64,000 bases of DNA from JADZAI01 sp047602465 (GCA_047602465.1 JASGHF010000001.1:620001-684000), one strand, 5' to 3'. Positions 1 to 8,792 are shown, numbered from the stretch's first letter. The notes: a model not told the origin generated them from the letters alone. Translations and numbers: made by a program.

Positions 1-1
1 C

Positions 2-181
2 CTCGGGCTGATGATGGCGGCGCCGCAGGTGAAGCCCAGCGCCCCGCCCGCGCGGCAGCGTTTCGTGTCGGTCGCACCCAAGGCCGGCGAGGTGCTGCTG
101 TGGGAGAGCTGGCTGCGGCACGAAGTTCCGCGCAATGCGGCGAAGGCTCCGCGCCTTTCTGTGAGTTTCAATTATCGCTGA
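2..181 (+). CDS. C-terminal end of a putative 2OG-Fe(II) oxygenase (partial)
   Basis: The window opens inside a plus-strand gene read in the second frame; 59 codons remain before a TGA at 179-181. The visible tail reads through GEVLLWESWLRHEVPRN and ends in RLSVSFNYR. A Trp-Leu-x-His segment followed by a terminal Ser-Val-Ser-Phe-Asn strand is typical of the putative 2OG-Fe(II) oxygenase family TIGR02466, where the His is a candidate iron ligand. The N-terminal part, with the HxD half of the facial triad, lies outside the window, so the assignment rests only on the tail. The next gene is convergent, five bases away. Confidence 0.6.
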   Translation, partial: LGLMMAAPQVKPSAPPARQRFVSVAPKAGEVLLWESWLRHEVPRNAAKAPRLSVSFNYR

Positions 182-186
182 GCCTA

Positions 187-402
187 TCAGGGCCGCATGA
201 AGGTGAAGTCTTCATCCGGGTCGGCGTGATCGGCGGCATCGCGCAGTTCGCGCTGGACCTCGGCGAGCGGCTTCGTTTCGAGGAACGCCTTCACGACTTG
301 CGAAATGATGGCGCGCAGCGTCGCATCGCGATCGATGGGCGCGGCGGCGGCTTCGGCGAGCGCGGCAGAGACGTGTTGGCGGGCGAGCTGGGACGGGGTC
401 AT
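187..402 (-). CDS. small hypothetical protein
   Basis: A 71-residue protein that I do not recognise. It is rich in Ala, Glu and Asp, looks helical (ARQHVSAALAEAAAA, then AIISQVVKAFLETKPL) and ends in an acidic tail DPDEDFTFMRP. There is no signal peptide, membrane segment or cysteine. It begins with ATG 67 bases downstream of the hydrolase-RidA gene on the same strand, so it may be cotranscribed with it, and it is convergent with the oxygenase. Codon use is like the neighbours. The ribosome binding site is weak. Being a short frame in GC-rich DNA it could be spurious, but the orientation and fit between two genes favour a real gene. Confidence 0.5.
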   Translation of the reverse strand: MTPSQLARQHVSAALAEAAAAPIDRDATLRAIISQVVKAFLETKPLAEVQRELRDAADHADPDEDFTFMRP

Positions 403-469
403 GCCGGGACTCTCTGCATATCGTTCCGGCGAGAATGCGCCTGCGCGCCCGCTGCGGCGTTGATCCAGA

Positions 470-1672
470 TCATCCGGCGGCGGGATAGCGGGCGATGCAC
501 TCGATCTCCATGCGCGCGCCCAGCGCCAGACCGGACGTGCCGAAAGCGCTGCGGGCCGGCAGCGCGTCCTTGTCGAGAAAGGTCAGATAGACCGCATTGA
601 ACGCGCCCCACTCCGCCATGTCGTCCAGCATCACCGTGCATTTCACGATGTCGGACAGCGTGAGGCCGTGGCGGGCCAGCGTGGCGCTGATGTTCCGGAA
701 CGCCTGACGCGTCTCCGGCTCGATGCCGCCGGGGGCAAGCTTGCCGGTCTCCGGGTCCAGGCCGATATCGCCGGAGAGGAACAGGATGTCGCCGACGCGG
801 CGGGCATCGGCGAACGGCTTGACGAAGCCCCTGGGTGCGGCCGGCGCGGCGATACCGAAGGCGGCCGTGAAAAAATCCGTCATCAGCCCGGTCGCGCGGC
901 GCGCCGTCGCGGCGTCGTAGGCGAACAGCGTGGGGCCGCCTTTGCCCTTGTGCGAAAACGGATCGTGGACGGTGATGTCCGGCTCGCGCCGGTCCCACGC
1001 ATGGGTGGCACCGGGATGGACGTGGAGCGTGACGTTCGCGCGGTCGGCGGCGCTGAGCGTGGCGAGGAGCGCATCGCCCGTATCGGGGTCGTCGTAGGTG
1101 TCGGCCGCGCCGAGCTGGATGAGGACCGGACCGGTGAGATCGCGGAAATCGAAGCCGGGCACGGCATTGTAGATCCATGCCACCGGATAGAACGGCGCGA
1201 AGGCGGCAAAGCGGGCGCCGGCTGCGGCGTATTTGCCCTGAATGGCGCGCGTGGCGGCCAGCATGGTCATCAGCCCGCCCCATGAGAAGCCGCTGAGGCC
1301 GATGCGCGCCTCGTCGATCTCGGGCCGCGCGGCGAGTACGGCCAGCGCGGCGAAGACATCGGGCACGGTTTCAAAAGGCGATTTCGGGCGCGTCTCCGGC
1401 CCCGCCACGCCATGCGCCGCCCACAAATCGATTTCGAAGGTGGCCACGCCGGCGGCGTTGAGCGCGTCGGTCGCGCCTTCGCCGCGGCTGTCGATGCCGT
1501 TGGAGCCATGCACGACGATGACGGCCGGCGCCGGCAGCGGTGCTGCGGCGGGGATGCTGAGGATGCCGGCGCAGGTCCATGTGCGATCACCGTCCGAGAC
1601 AGGAAAGGACAGGAACGCAATTTTCCTGTCGGCCCGGCGTGACGCCGTGCGTTCGTATGAGACGTCGCCCAT
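470..1672 (-). CDS. dienelactone hydrolase family domain fused to a RidA domain
   Basis: A 400-residue protein made of two enzymatic modules. Residues about 15-275 form an alpha/beta hydrolase of the dienelactone hydrolase type, with the nucleophile in GLSGFSWGG (Ser130), a candidate acid Asp191 (LGAADTYDD) and His224 (HPGATHAWD). Residues about 283-400 form a YjgF/RidA domain (GDILFLSGDIGLDPETGKL ... ALPARSAF ... MEIECIA), including the Arg that in RidA binds the carboxylate of imine/enamine intermediates. Dienelactone hydrolases normally use Cys; this one has Ser. The start is firm: GGAGGA sits five bases before the ATG. There is no signal peptide, so it should be cytosolic. Substrate unknown. 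The two domains usually occur as separate proteins, so the fusion is notable. Confidence 0.85.
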   Translation of the reverse strand: MGDVSYERTASRRADRKIAFLSFPVSDGDRTWTCAGILSIPAAAPLPAPAVIVVHGSNGIDSRGEGATDALNAAGVATFEIDLWAAHGVAGPETRPKSPFETVPDVFAALAVLAARPEIDEARIGLSGFSWGGLMTMLAATRAIQGKYAAAGARFAAFAPFYPVAWIYNAVPGFDFRDLTGPVLIQLGAADTYDDPDTGDALLATLSAADRANVTLHVHPGATHAWDRREPDITVHDPFSHKGKGGPTLFAYDAATARRATGLMTDFFTAAFGIAAPAAPRGFVKPFADARRVGDILFLSGDIGLDPETGKLAPGGIEPETRQAFRNISATLARHGLTLSDIVKCTVMLDDMAEWGAFNAVYLTFLDKDALPARSAFGTSGLALGARMEIECIARYPAAG

Positions 1673-1745
1673 AGGGCTCCTCCGGATTTTGTCGTTGCTT
1701 CGATCCTGCGAAGCGCGCCGCCGCCTGTAAAGACGCCGAACGAAG

Positions 1746-1770
1746 AAGGGCGGCCCGTGGGCCGCCCTTT
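1746..1770 (-). terminator. hairpin terminator downstream of rpoD
   Basis: A perfect inverted repeat with 11-base arms (AAGGGCGGCCC / GGGCCGCCCTT) lies just past the rpoD stop codon. On the minus strand the stem runs into TTCTTCGTT. The T-run is interrupted, so termination may be incomplete. It separates rpoD from the hydrolase-RidA gene. Confidence 0.65.
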
Positions 1771-1776
1771 CCAGTC

Positions 1777-4122
1777 TCAGTTGTCGAGGAAGCTGCGCAG
1801 TTTGCGGCTGCGGCTGGGATGTTTGAGTTTCCTCAGCGCCTTGGCTTCGATCTGGCGGATGCGCTCGCGCGTCACCGAGAACTGCTGCCCGACTTCTTCC
1901 AGCGTGTGGTCGGTGTTCATGCCGATGCCGAAGCGCATGCGCAGCACGCGCTCCTCGCGCGGGGTGAGCGAGGCGAGCACGCGCGTCGTGGTCTCGCGCA
2001 GGTTCGACTGGATCGCCGCATCGATGGGCAGGATCGCGTTCTTGTCCTCGATGAAATCGCCGAGGTGTGAATCTTCCTCGTCGCCGATCGGCGTTTCAAG
2101 GGAGATCGGCTCCTTGGCGATCTTCAGAACCTTGCGGACCTTCTCCAGCGGCATCGCCAGCTTCTCGGCCAGCTCTTCCGGGGTCGGCTCGCGGCCGATC
2201 TCGTGCAGCATCTGGCGCGAGGTGCGGACCAGCTTGTTGATCGTCTCGATCATATGCACCGGGATGCGGATGGTGCGGGCCTGATCGGCGATGGAGCGCG
2301 TGATGGCCTGACGGATCCACCACGTCGCGTAGGTCGAGAACTTATAGCCGCGGCGGTATTCGAACTTATCGACCGCCTTCATCAGGCCGATATTGCCTTC
2401 CTGGATGAGATCCAGGAACTGCAGGCCGCGATTGGTGTATTTCTTGGCGATCGAGATCACGAGGCGGAGGTTCGCCTCGACCATTTCCTTCTTCGCCTGA
2501 CGGGCCTCGCGCTCGCCCTTCTGGACGGTGAGGACCAGCGTGCGGAATTCCGAGACGGGCTGACGCATCTGGACGGCGAGCGCCTGGATCTCGCCGCGCA
2601 CTTCCTTGATGCGGTCCTTCTCGTCGAGCGCGAAATCCTTCCAGCCGGGACCGGCAAGGCGGCCGACGCGGCGGGCCCATTCCGGGTCCATCTCGTTGCC
2701 GTAATATTCCTTCAGGAACGCCGTGCGCGGCACGCCATGGCTTTCGCCGAGGCGCAGCAGCTTGCCTTCAAGGCTCACCAGCGCGCGGTTGATCTCGTAC
2801 ATCTTGCCGACGAGCTGCTCGATGCGGTTGTTGTTGAACCGCACGCCCTTCACGAGGTCGACGACCTCCTGACGGAATTTCTTGAAGCGGCGCTCCTGAC
2901 CGGATGAGAGGTCGTCCTTGGCGAGCTGGGCTTCCACCTGCGCGTCCTGGAGACGGCCGAGCTTTTTGTAGGTCGTGTAGATCTCGTCGAGCTTCTCGAG
3001 GATCTGCGGCTTCAGCGCCGCTTCCATCATCGAGAGCGAGACGTTGTTCTCGTCGTCGTCGAAATCTTCTTCCGGCTGCGCGGGCTGGCCCTCGCCGCCT
3101 TCGGCATCGGTGCCGGCGACGACTTTCAGTTCAGGCCGCACCGGCGGCGTGTAGGCCGGGCGCGGCGGACGCGGCGCAGGCGGCGGCAGCGGTGCGCCGC
3201 CATTGGCGTTGTTGGCGTTCGCGTTGGCGGGCACGGCCGAACCGTCAGGCCCGGTGCCGCCATAGGTCGCGTCGAGATCGATGATGTCGCGCAGCAGGAT
3301 GCGGCCCTCGATCAGCTCCTCGCGCCACTGCATGAGCGCTTCGAAGGTGAGCGGGGATTCGCACAAGCTCGCGATCATCGTCTCGCGGCCGGCTTCGATG
3401 CGCTTGGCGATGGCGATTTCGCCCTCGCGGCTGAGCAGCTCGACGCTGCCCATCTCGCGCAGATACATGCGGACCGGATCGTCGGTGCGGTCGAGGGCGG
3501 TCTTGGTGGTTTCGGTGACGACGAGCGCGCCGCCGCCGGAGGAGGATTCTTCCTTCTCCTCCTTCTCGGCCTCGTCCTTCTCGTTGTCTTCGTCGGCCTC
3601 GGTGACGTTGATGCCCATCTCGTTGAGCATCGCCATCGTGTCTTCGATCTGCTCGGACGAGACGCTTTCCGACGGGAGAACCTTGTTCAGCTCTTCATAC
3701 GTGATGTAGCCGCGCGTCTTGGCCTTCGCGATCATGCGCTTCACGGCGGCGTCGGAGAGATCGAGCAGCGGCGCGTCCTTGTTGTCGGCGTCGCCTTCGC
3801 CGGGGGCCGCAGCCTGGCCCTTCACGGGCTTCTTCGCGGCCTTCGGATCGACGGCCTTCGCGGCGGGCTGGGCCGCCGGGGATTTCACATCGGCCTTGGG
3901 CTTCGCCTCGACGGTCTTGCCCTTGGCGGGCTTGGCAGCGGCAGGCTTGGCGGGGGTCACGGTCACAGAGGGCTTCTTCTTCACTTCGGGGGCGGGCGCA
4001 GTCTTCGCCTTGGCTTTGGCCGATGCGGCGGGTTTGGCCGCAGGCTTTTTCGCCGGCGTCGCCTTCTTGGGCGCAGCCGCTTTAACCGGGGGTTTCTTCG
4101 TCTTGGCTTTGTTGGTCGCCAT
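1777..4122 (-). CDS. rpoD: RNA polymerase primary sigma factor (sigma-70/RpoD)
   Basis: The housekeeping sigma factor, 781 residues from an ATG (MATNKAK); a frame seven codons longer exists. Region 1.1 (DLSDAAVKRMIAKAKTRGY) follows a roughly 115-residue tail made almost wholly of Ala, Lys and Pro. Then come region 1.2 (DPVRMYLREMGSVELLSREGE), a non-conserved region holding an Asn/Ala/Pro-rich insert, region 2 (LRLVISIAKKYTNRGLQFLDL, YKFSTYATWWIRQAI), region 3, and the region 4 helix-turn-helix at the end (LEEVGQQFSVTRERIRQIEAK). It is transcribed after dnaG, 49 bases apart, the order usual in proteobacteria. The Ala/Lys/Pro tail resembles histone-H1-like DNA-binding tails and is longer than in most RpoD proteins. 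Confidence 0.97.
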   Translation of the reverse strand: MATNKAKTKKPPVKAAAPKKATPAKKPAAKPAASAKAKAKTAPAPEVKKKPSVTVTPAKPAAAKPAKGKTVEAKPKADVKSPAAQPAAKAVDPKAAKKPVKGQAAAPGEGDADNKDAPLLDLSDAAVKRMIAKAKTRGYITYEELNKVLPSESVSSEQIEDTMAMLNEMGINVTEADEDNEKDEAEKEEKEESSSGGGALVVTETTKTALDRTDDPVRMYLREMGSVELLSREGEIAIAKRIEAGRETMIASLCESPLTFEALMQWREELIEGRILLRDIIDLDATYGGTGPDGSAVPANANANNANGGAPLPPPAPRPPRPAYTPPVRPELKVVAGTDAEGGEGQPAQPEEDFDDDENNVSLSMMEAALKPQILEKLDEIYTTYKKLGRLQDAQVEAQLAKDDLSSGQERRFKKFRQEVVDLVKGVRFNNNRIEQLVGKMYEINRALVSLEGKLLRLGESHGVPRTAFLKEYYGNEMDPEWARRVGRLAGPGWKDFALDEKDRIKEVRGEIQALAVQMRQPVSEFRTLVLTVQKGEREARQAKKEMVEANLRLVISIAKKYTNRGLQFLDLIQEGNIGLMKAVDKFEYRRGYKFSTYATWWIRQAITRSIADQARTIRIPVHMIETINKLVRTSRQMLHEIGREPTPEELAEKLAMPLEKVRKVLKIAKEPISLETPIGDEEDSHLGDFIEDKNAILPIDAAIQSNLRETTTRVLASLTPREERVLRMRFGIGMNTDHTLEEVGQQFSVTRERIRQIEAKALRKLKHPSRSRKLRSFLDN

Positions 4123-4170
4123 CAGTCTTTGTCGTCCATCCAAAGCCGCATCGGCCGATGCGGCGTATCG

Positions 4171-6099
4171 TCAGAGATCGGCGTCAGACTCTCCGGACAA
4201 AGCCTGGAGGCTGCTCGCGAAAGCCGCCTCCGCCTCATCCAGCGAGCGCCGTGCGCCCTCGCTGTGGTCTCGCGCCCAGTCACCGCGCGCACGCCGGAGG
4301 GCCGGCCGCAACGCCATGACGGTCCTGTGCGCCGCAGCAGTTTCCCGCCAGCGCCTCAGAACCTCATCCGGCGAAATTTCCCCCGCCGGGCTTCGGTCTA
4401 GCGCAAAAGTCGCCTGTTTTTCCAGTCCGGAGAGGATTTCCGCTAATCCCTGAGCGATCAAATGGTCTTTCAGGACCGATTTATCAAGCAGGTCGTGCTC
4501 AACCGCAACGTGAAGCACCTCACGGCGCAGGGTTTCCAGGGGTGCGGTGTCAAAGACGAGAAGTTCCACGGCCTCGTAATCCTGCAGCAAAAGCCCGGGA
4601 AACCGGCACAAAAGCCAGGCGAGTTCCGATTCCAGACGCAGCGCGCGGCCACCATTCGCTCCGCCGGCTGCGGCGCTGTTCCGCAGCGAGGCCGGGTTCT
4701 GCCCATAGACCGGGGGCGGCGTGGGGCCGAATCGCGAGCGCACCGGCGGCGGACGGCGGAGCGAGGGCTTGGCCTGGCCGCCGAGGGTCCGCAGCGGCAC
4801 GAACTGGGCGCCGGCCCGGACCGGACGTGCGGGCCTGAGCAGGCCCCAGAGGCGGTCTTTCAGCTCGCGGCGATAGTGCTCGCGGACCAGCGGGTCTTCG
4901 ATCTGGCCGGACAAGTCCTCGATGCGGCGCTGGAGGGCGGCGCGCCGTTCGGGCGTCGAGAGGTCGGCGGCGTCGCGTTCGCGCTCCCAGAAGACCTCGA
5001 TCATCGGCCGGGCTTCGGCGATGACCTGCTGCATCGCAGCCGCACCCTGCTTGCGGACGAGATCGTCCGGATCGAGTCCTTCCGGAAGGAAGGCGAAACG
5101 GAGCGAGGCGCCGGGCTTCAGCATCGGCATGGCGCGGTCGAGCGCGCGGTAGGCGGCGCGTTTGCCGGCCGTGTCGCCATCGAAGCAGAGGGTGGGTTCG
5201 GGCGCGACCTTCCAGAGCAGCGCGATCTGGTCTTCGGTCAGCGCGGTGCCGAGCGGGGCCACGGCATTGGTGATGCCGGCCTTCGCCAGCGCGATGACGT
5301 CGAGATAGCCTTCGGCCACGATGATCGACTGGGCGTCGTAGGCCGGCTTTCGCGCACGATCGAGATTGTAGAGCGTGCGGCCCTTGTGAAAGAGCGGGGT
5401 CTCGCTGGTGTTGATGTATTTCGGCTTACCGTCGGGCAGCAGCGTGCGTGCGCCGAACGCCACCACCCTGCCCCGGCTGTCGTTGATGGGGATGGTGAGG
5501 CGGTTGCGGAAGAAGTCGATCGGCTCGCTCTGCCCTTCCGGCGTGACGGCAAGGCCGGCCTCCACGATCTCGGCGACCGGTATGCCCTTGCCCGTCAGAT
5601 GCTGGATCAGCGTCGTGCGGCCTTCCGGCGCGAAGCCGAGGCCGAACGCCTCAATGGTGGCAGCGTCGAGTTCGCGCTTGGCGAGATAGGCGCGGGCGGT
5701 GGAGCCGCCGGGGCCGGAGAGGCGCTCGCGGTAGAAGGCCTGCGCCGCGGCGACGACATCGTAGAGCGAGCGGCGCAGTTCTTCACGCTCGCGCTGGAAC
5801 GGGCTTTCGGTGGGAACTTCGAGACCGGCTTCGGAGGCGAGGCGTTCGACCGCCTCGCGGAAGTTCAGTCCTTCGGTCTCGCAGACGAACTTGATGGCGT
5901 CGCCATGCGCGCCGCAACCGAAGCAGTGATAGAAGCCCTTCTGGTCATTGACCGTGAACGAGGGCGTCTTTTCCGAATGGAAGGGGCAAAGGCCGGAATA
6001 CTCACGGCCCTTGCGGACGAGCTTCACGCGGCGGCCGACCACCTCCGCAACGCGGATGCGGGTCTTCAGCTCGTCGATAAAAGCCTCGTTGAACGCCAA
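4171..6099 (-). CDS. dnaG: DNA primase
   Basis: Synthesises RNA primers for replication; 642 residues. The N-terminal CHC2 zinc ribbon has Cys38, His41, Cys59 and Cys62 (CPFHSEK ... YHCFGCGAHGD). The catalytic TOPRIM core follows (IIVAEGYLDVIAL, then CFDGDTAGKRAAYRA), and the C-terminal region is a DnaB-interaction domain. The start codon is TTG: the encoded N-terminus (NEAFIDELKTRIRVAEVVG) matches the family's usual first residues and no better ATG or GTG lies nearby. The ribosome binding site is poor, which suggests low translation. It lies between yqeY and rpoD on the same strand, as in the classic macromolecular synthesis arrangement. Confidence 0.97.
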   Translation of the reverse strand: MAFNEAFIDELKTRIRVAEVVGRRVKLVRKGREYSGLCPFHSEKTPSFTVNDQKGFYHCFGCGAHGDAIKFVCETEGLNFREAVERLASEAGLEVPTESPFQREREELRRSLYDVVAAAQAFYRERLSGPGGSTARAYLAKRELDAATIEAFGLGFAPEGRTTLIQHLTGKGIPVAEIVEAGLAVTPEGQSEPIDFFRNRLTIPINDSRGRVVAFGARTLLPDGKPKYINTSETPLFHKGRTLYNLDRARKPAYDAQSIIVAEGYLDVIALAKAGITNAVAPLGTALTEDQIALLWKVAPEPTLCFDGDTAGKRAAYRALDRAMPMLKPGASLRFAFLPEGLDPDDLVRKQGAAAMQQVIAEARPMIEVFWERERDAADLSTPERRAALQRRIEDLSGQIEDPLVREHYRRELKDRLWGLLRPARPVRAGAQFVPLRTLGGQAKPSLRRPPPVRSRFGPTPPPVYGQNPASLRNSAAAGGANGGRALRLESELAWLLCRFPGLLLQDYEAVELLVFDTAPLETLRREVLHVAVEHDLLDKSVLKDHLIAQGLAEILSGLEKQATFALDRSPAGEISPDEVLRRWRETAAAHRTVMALRPALRRARGDWARDHSEGARRSLDEAEAAFASSLQALSGESDADL

Positions 6100-6129
6100 G
6101 TGGTTTCCGCCGCCGCCTCAGTTTCACCT

Positions 6130-6196
6130 GTCATGCCCGTGAAGGCGGGCATCCATCCAGCACCCGGTCGGGCATGCCCGCCTTCACGGGCATGAC
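6130..6196. repeat. REP-like intergenic palindrome
   Basis: Two perfectly complementary 23-base arms (6130-6152 and 6174-6196) are separated by 21 bases. The arms start GTCATGCCCGTGAAGG on one side and end CCTTCACGGGCATGAC on the other. This GTCATGCCCG...GGCGGGCAT pattern is of the type dispersed between genes in many alphaproteobacteria. It lies between yqeY and dnaG, so it would fold in a joint transcript. Confidence 0.75.
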
Positions 6197-6205
6197 ACCG
6201 GAATT

Positions 6206-6661
6206 TCAACCCGCCGTCAGCAGTTCCTTCACGACGCCGTTGGCCTTGGAGAAGTCCATGGTGCCGGCATATTTGCCCTTCAGGACACCCATGACCTTGC
6301 CCATGTCCTTCATGCCCGCCGCGCGAGTCTCTGCGATGGCGGCGGCGATGGCGGCATGGGTTTCTTCCGGCCCCATCTGCTGGGGCAGGAAGGTTTCGAT
6401 GATCGCCTTCTCGGCGGCTTCCTTGTCGACCAGGTCGGTGCGGCCGGCGGCGGTGAAAGCCTCAATAGAGTCAGCGCGTTGCTTCGCCATCTTCTGAAGA
6501 AGCTGGAGCAGCTCCTCGTCGGTCGCGGTCTCCTTGCCGTCGCCGCGCGCCTGAATGTCGCGGTCCTTGATAGCGGCTATGATGAGACGGATGGTCGACA
6601 GGCGCGCCTTGTCGCCCGACTTCATCGCCTCTTTCATGGCGTCGTTGAATTGCTGACGCAT
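6206..6661 (-). CDS. GatB/YqeY domain protein
   Basis: A 151-residue protein of the YqeY family, related to the tRNA-binding tail of the GatB amidotransferase subunit. Recognisable segments are FNDAMKEAMKSGDKARLSTIR near the start, IEAFTAAGRTDLVDKEAAE in the middle and the Gly-rich GMKDMGKVMGVLKGKYAG near the end. The stand-alone protein has no catalytic amidase partner here; its exact role is not settled. It is first in the yqeY-dnaG-rpoD group and is divergent from the YitT-like gene. Length and order agree with the family in proteobacteria. Confidence 0.92.
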   Translation of the reverse strand: MRQQFNDAMKEAMKSGDKARLSTIRLIIAAIKDRDIQARGDGKETATDEELLQLLQKMAKQRADSIEAFTAAGRTDLVDKEAAEKAIIETFLPQQMGPEETHAAIAAAIAETRAAGMKDMGKVMGVLKGKYAGTMDFSKANGVVKELLTAG

Positions 6662-6860
6662 TCCCGTTCCGTATGCCTGTTTGCCGAGTCCGTACCCCTA
6701 ACAAATCCGGGGACGAGAAGCGACGGCAGGACTGTGGATAACGCTACGGAACCCGTACGGTCGGCGGCTTGACCTGACGTGCCGGGCGGGCATTTTGCCG
6801 GGAACATCCCAAAAGGGAGTCCAGGACGCGGCCCGAATGAACATGAAGCTCAGGTCGCCG

Positions 6861-7478
6861 ATGTCCGCCGCCCCCGCCACAAGCCCGACCGAACACACCA
6901 TCGCCGAAGACGCCCATGCGATCTTCATGGGGTGTCTGTTCATTTTCGTCGGCATCCTGCTGCTGCAGGCGGCAGGGCTGACGACGGGCGGCATCGCAGG
7001 ACTGGCGCTGCTGGCGCATCACATCACCGACGTGCCGACCCAGCTCGCCTTCTTCCTCATCAACCTGCCTTTCTATGTCTTTTCGTGGATCACGATGGGG
7101 CGGGAGTTCACGCTGAAAAGCGTTCTGGTGAACCTGATCCTGCTGGGCGCGGGCTATCTGGGGCCGCTGGTATTCCGCGACCTCGTCATCGATCCGGTCT
7201 TCGCGGCCATCGGCGGCGGCACCATGCTGGGCATGGGCGTGCTGGCCCTCGCCCGCCATCAGGCGAGCGTCGGCGGCTTCACCGCCGTCTCGCTGTTCGC
7301 GCAGAAGCGCTACGGCATCTCGGCCGGCAAGGTGCAGATCGTGACCGACGTGGCGATCCTGGGCGCAGCGGCGTTCGTGATGCCGCTGCAGAGTTTCCTG
7401 CTGTCGGTGGCGAGCGCGGCGGCGATCAGCGCGGTGCTGTATTTCAACCACCGTCCGGGGCGGTACACGGGATACTAG
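6861..7478 (+). CDS. YitT family (DUF161) membrane protein
   Basis: A polytopic inner-membrane protein of about 205 residues with five or six hydrophobic segments (for example IFMGCLFIFVGILLLQAAGL, LAFFLINLPFYVFSWI, SVLVNLILLGAGYLGPLVF). It carries the Gly-rich T-T-G-G-I-A-G-L signature after the first segment and a second copy-like VGGFTAVSLFAQKR, typical of YitT/DUF161 proteins, whose substrate is unknown. The start is uncertain: ATGs at 6795, 6837 and 6861 are in frame; 6861 has CAGG at a suitable distance and leaves a short cytosolic N-terminus. It is divergent from yqeY and precedes the carA promoter. Confidence 0.85.
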   Translation: MSAAPATSPTEHTIAEDAHAIFMGCLFIFVGILLLQAAGLTTGGIAGLALLAHHITDVPTQLAFFLINLPFYVFSWITMGREFTLKSVLVNLILLGAGYLGPLVFRDLVIDPVFAAIGGGTMLGMGVLALARHQASVGGFTAVSLFAQKRYGISAGKVQIVTDVAILGAAAFVMPLQSFLLSVASAAAISAVLYFNHRPGRYTGY

Positions 7479-7497
7479 CCGGCTGCCCCCTAATTTC

Positions 7498-7526
7498 TTG
7501 ACGCGTGCCACTACGGCGCTTAGACA
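7498..7526 (+). promoter_or_regulatory. candidate promoter of carA
   Basis: TTGACG (7498-7503) and TAGACA (7521-7526) are separated by 17 bases. The spacing is ideal and the -35 box is near consensus; the -10 box matches only partly. It lies about 70 bases before the carA start. Confidence 0.5.
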
Positions 7527-7598
7527 CCCCCAAATTCCACGCGCCCCGACTCCGACAGCGGTTTTCCGCCTCGGAGGCCTGCGGCCCGGAGACCTGAC

Positions 7599-8792
7599 AT
7601 GAGCGACGCCCCTGCCAAATCGCCCGCATCCGACGCGGGCGAGGGATTCGCGCGGCTGCCCACCGGCGTGCTGGTGCTGGCGTCGGGCGAGGTGTTCTAC
7701 GCCGAGGGCTTCGGCGCGGTGGGATCGCAGGTGGCCGAAGTCTGCTTCAACACCGCGATGACGGGCTATCAGGAGATCCTGACCGACCCGTCCTATGCCG
7801 GGCAGATCGTCTGCTTCACCTTCCCCCATATCGGCAATGTCGGCGCGAACGGCGACGACATGGAAGCGAAGAACACCGCCGTGCGCGGCCTGATCGTGAA
7901 GGCGCGGCCGACGGCGCCCTCGAACTATCGCAGCGCCACGCCCCTGCCCGACTGGCTGGCGGCGCGCGGGATCGTCGGCCTCGCCGGGATCGACACCCGC
8001 CGGCTGGCGCGGATGATCCGCGAGAACGGGATGCCGAACGGCATCATCGCGCACGCCCCGGATGGCGTGTTCGACATCGATGCGCTGAAGGCTGAGGCCA
8101 AGGCGTGGCCGGGGCTTGAGGGCATGGACCTCGCCAAGGACGTGACCACGACCCAGACGCATGACTGGAGCGAGACGCCCTGGCACTGGAACGAGGGCTA
8201 CGCGGCGCGTGAGGGCGCGGCGAAGTTCAAGGTCGTGGCGATGGATTTCGGCATCAAGTCGAACATCCTGCGCGAGTTGGCCGGGATCGGCGCCGACGTG
8301 GTGGTGGTTCCGGCGAATGCCACCGCCGAAGAGGTGCTGCGGCACAATCCGGACGGCGTGTTCCTGTCGAACGGACCGGGCGATCCGGCGGCGACCGGTG
8401 AATACGCCGTGCCGGCGATCAAGGCGCTGATCGAGGCGGGCAAGCCGGTGTTCGGGATTTGCCTCGGCCACCAGATGCTGGGCCTTGCAGCGGGCGGTGC
8501 GACCAAGAAGATGGCGCAGGGCCATCACGGTGCGAACCATCCGGTGAAGGACACGACCACCGGCAAGGTGGAGATCACCTCGATGAACCATGGCTTCACG
8601 GTGGATGCGGCGAGCCTGCCCGCCAATGTCGTGGAGACGCACGTGTCGCTGTTCGACGGATCGAATTGCGGCATCGCGTGGACCGACAAGCCGGTCTTCG
8701 GCGTGCAGTATCACCCGGAGGCTTCGCCCGGCCCGCATGACAGCCACTACCTGTTCCAGCGCTTCGCGCGGCTGATGACGAAGGCCGGATGA
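7599..8792 (+). CDS. carA: carbamoyl-phosphate synthase small (glutaminase) subunit
   Basis: Supplies ammonia from glutamine to CarB for carbamoyl phosphate, the precursor of pyrimidines and arginine; 397 residues. The N-terminal CarA-specific domain (FNTAMTGYQEILTDPSYAGQ) is followed by a class I glutamine amidotransferase with the nucleophile Cys in GKPVFGICLGHQMLGLA and the His-Glu pair in FGVQYHPEASPGP. GGAG precedes the ATG. The gene overlaps the following HD hydrolase by four bases (ATGA). carB lies about 3.5 kb downstream rather than adjacent. Confidence 0.97.
   Translation: MSDAPAKSPASDAGEGFARLPTGVLVLASGEVFYAEGFGAVGSQVAEVCFNTAMTGYQEILTDPSYAGQIVCFTFPHIGNVGANGDDMEAKNTAVRGLIVKARPTAPSNYRSATPLPDWLAARGIVGLAGIDTRRLARMIRENGMPNGIIAHAPDGVFDIDALKAEAKAWPGLEGMDLAKDVTTTQTHDWSETPWHWNEGYAAREGAAKFKVVAMDFGIKSNILRELAGIGADVVVVPANATAEEVLRHNPDGVFLSNGPGDPAATGEYAVPAIKALIEAGKPVFGICLGHQMLGLAAGGATKKMAQGHHGANHPVKDTTTGKVEITSMNHGFTVDAASLPANVVETHVSLFDGSNCGIAWTDKPVFGVQYHPEASPGPHDSHYLFQRFARLMTKAG

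Noticed and set aside
6744..8747. Long minus-strand frame over carA and the YitT gene
   Set aside because: It is the antisense shadow of high-GC coding sequence; His/Arg-rich, no domain.
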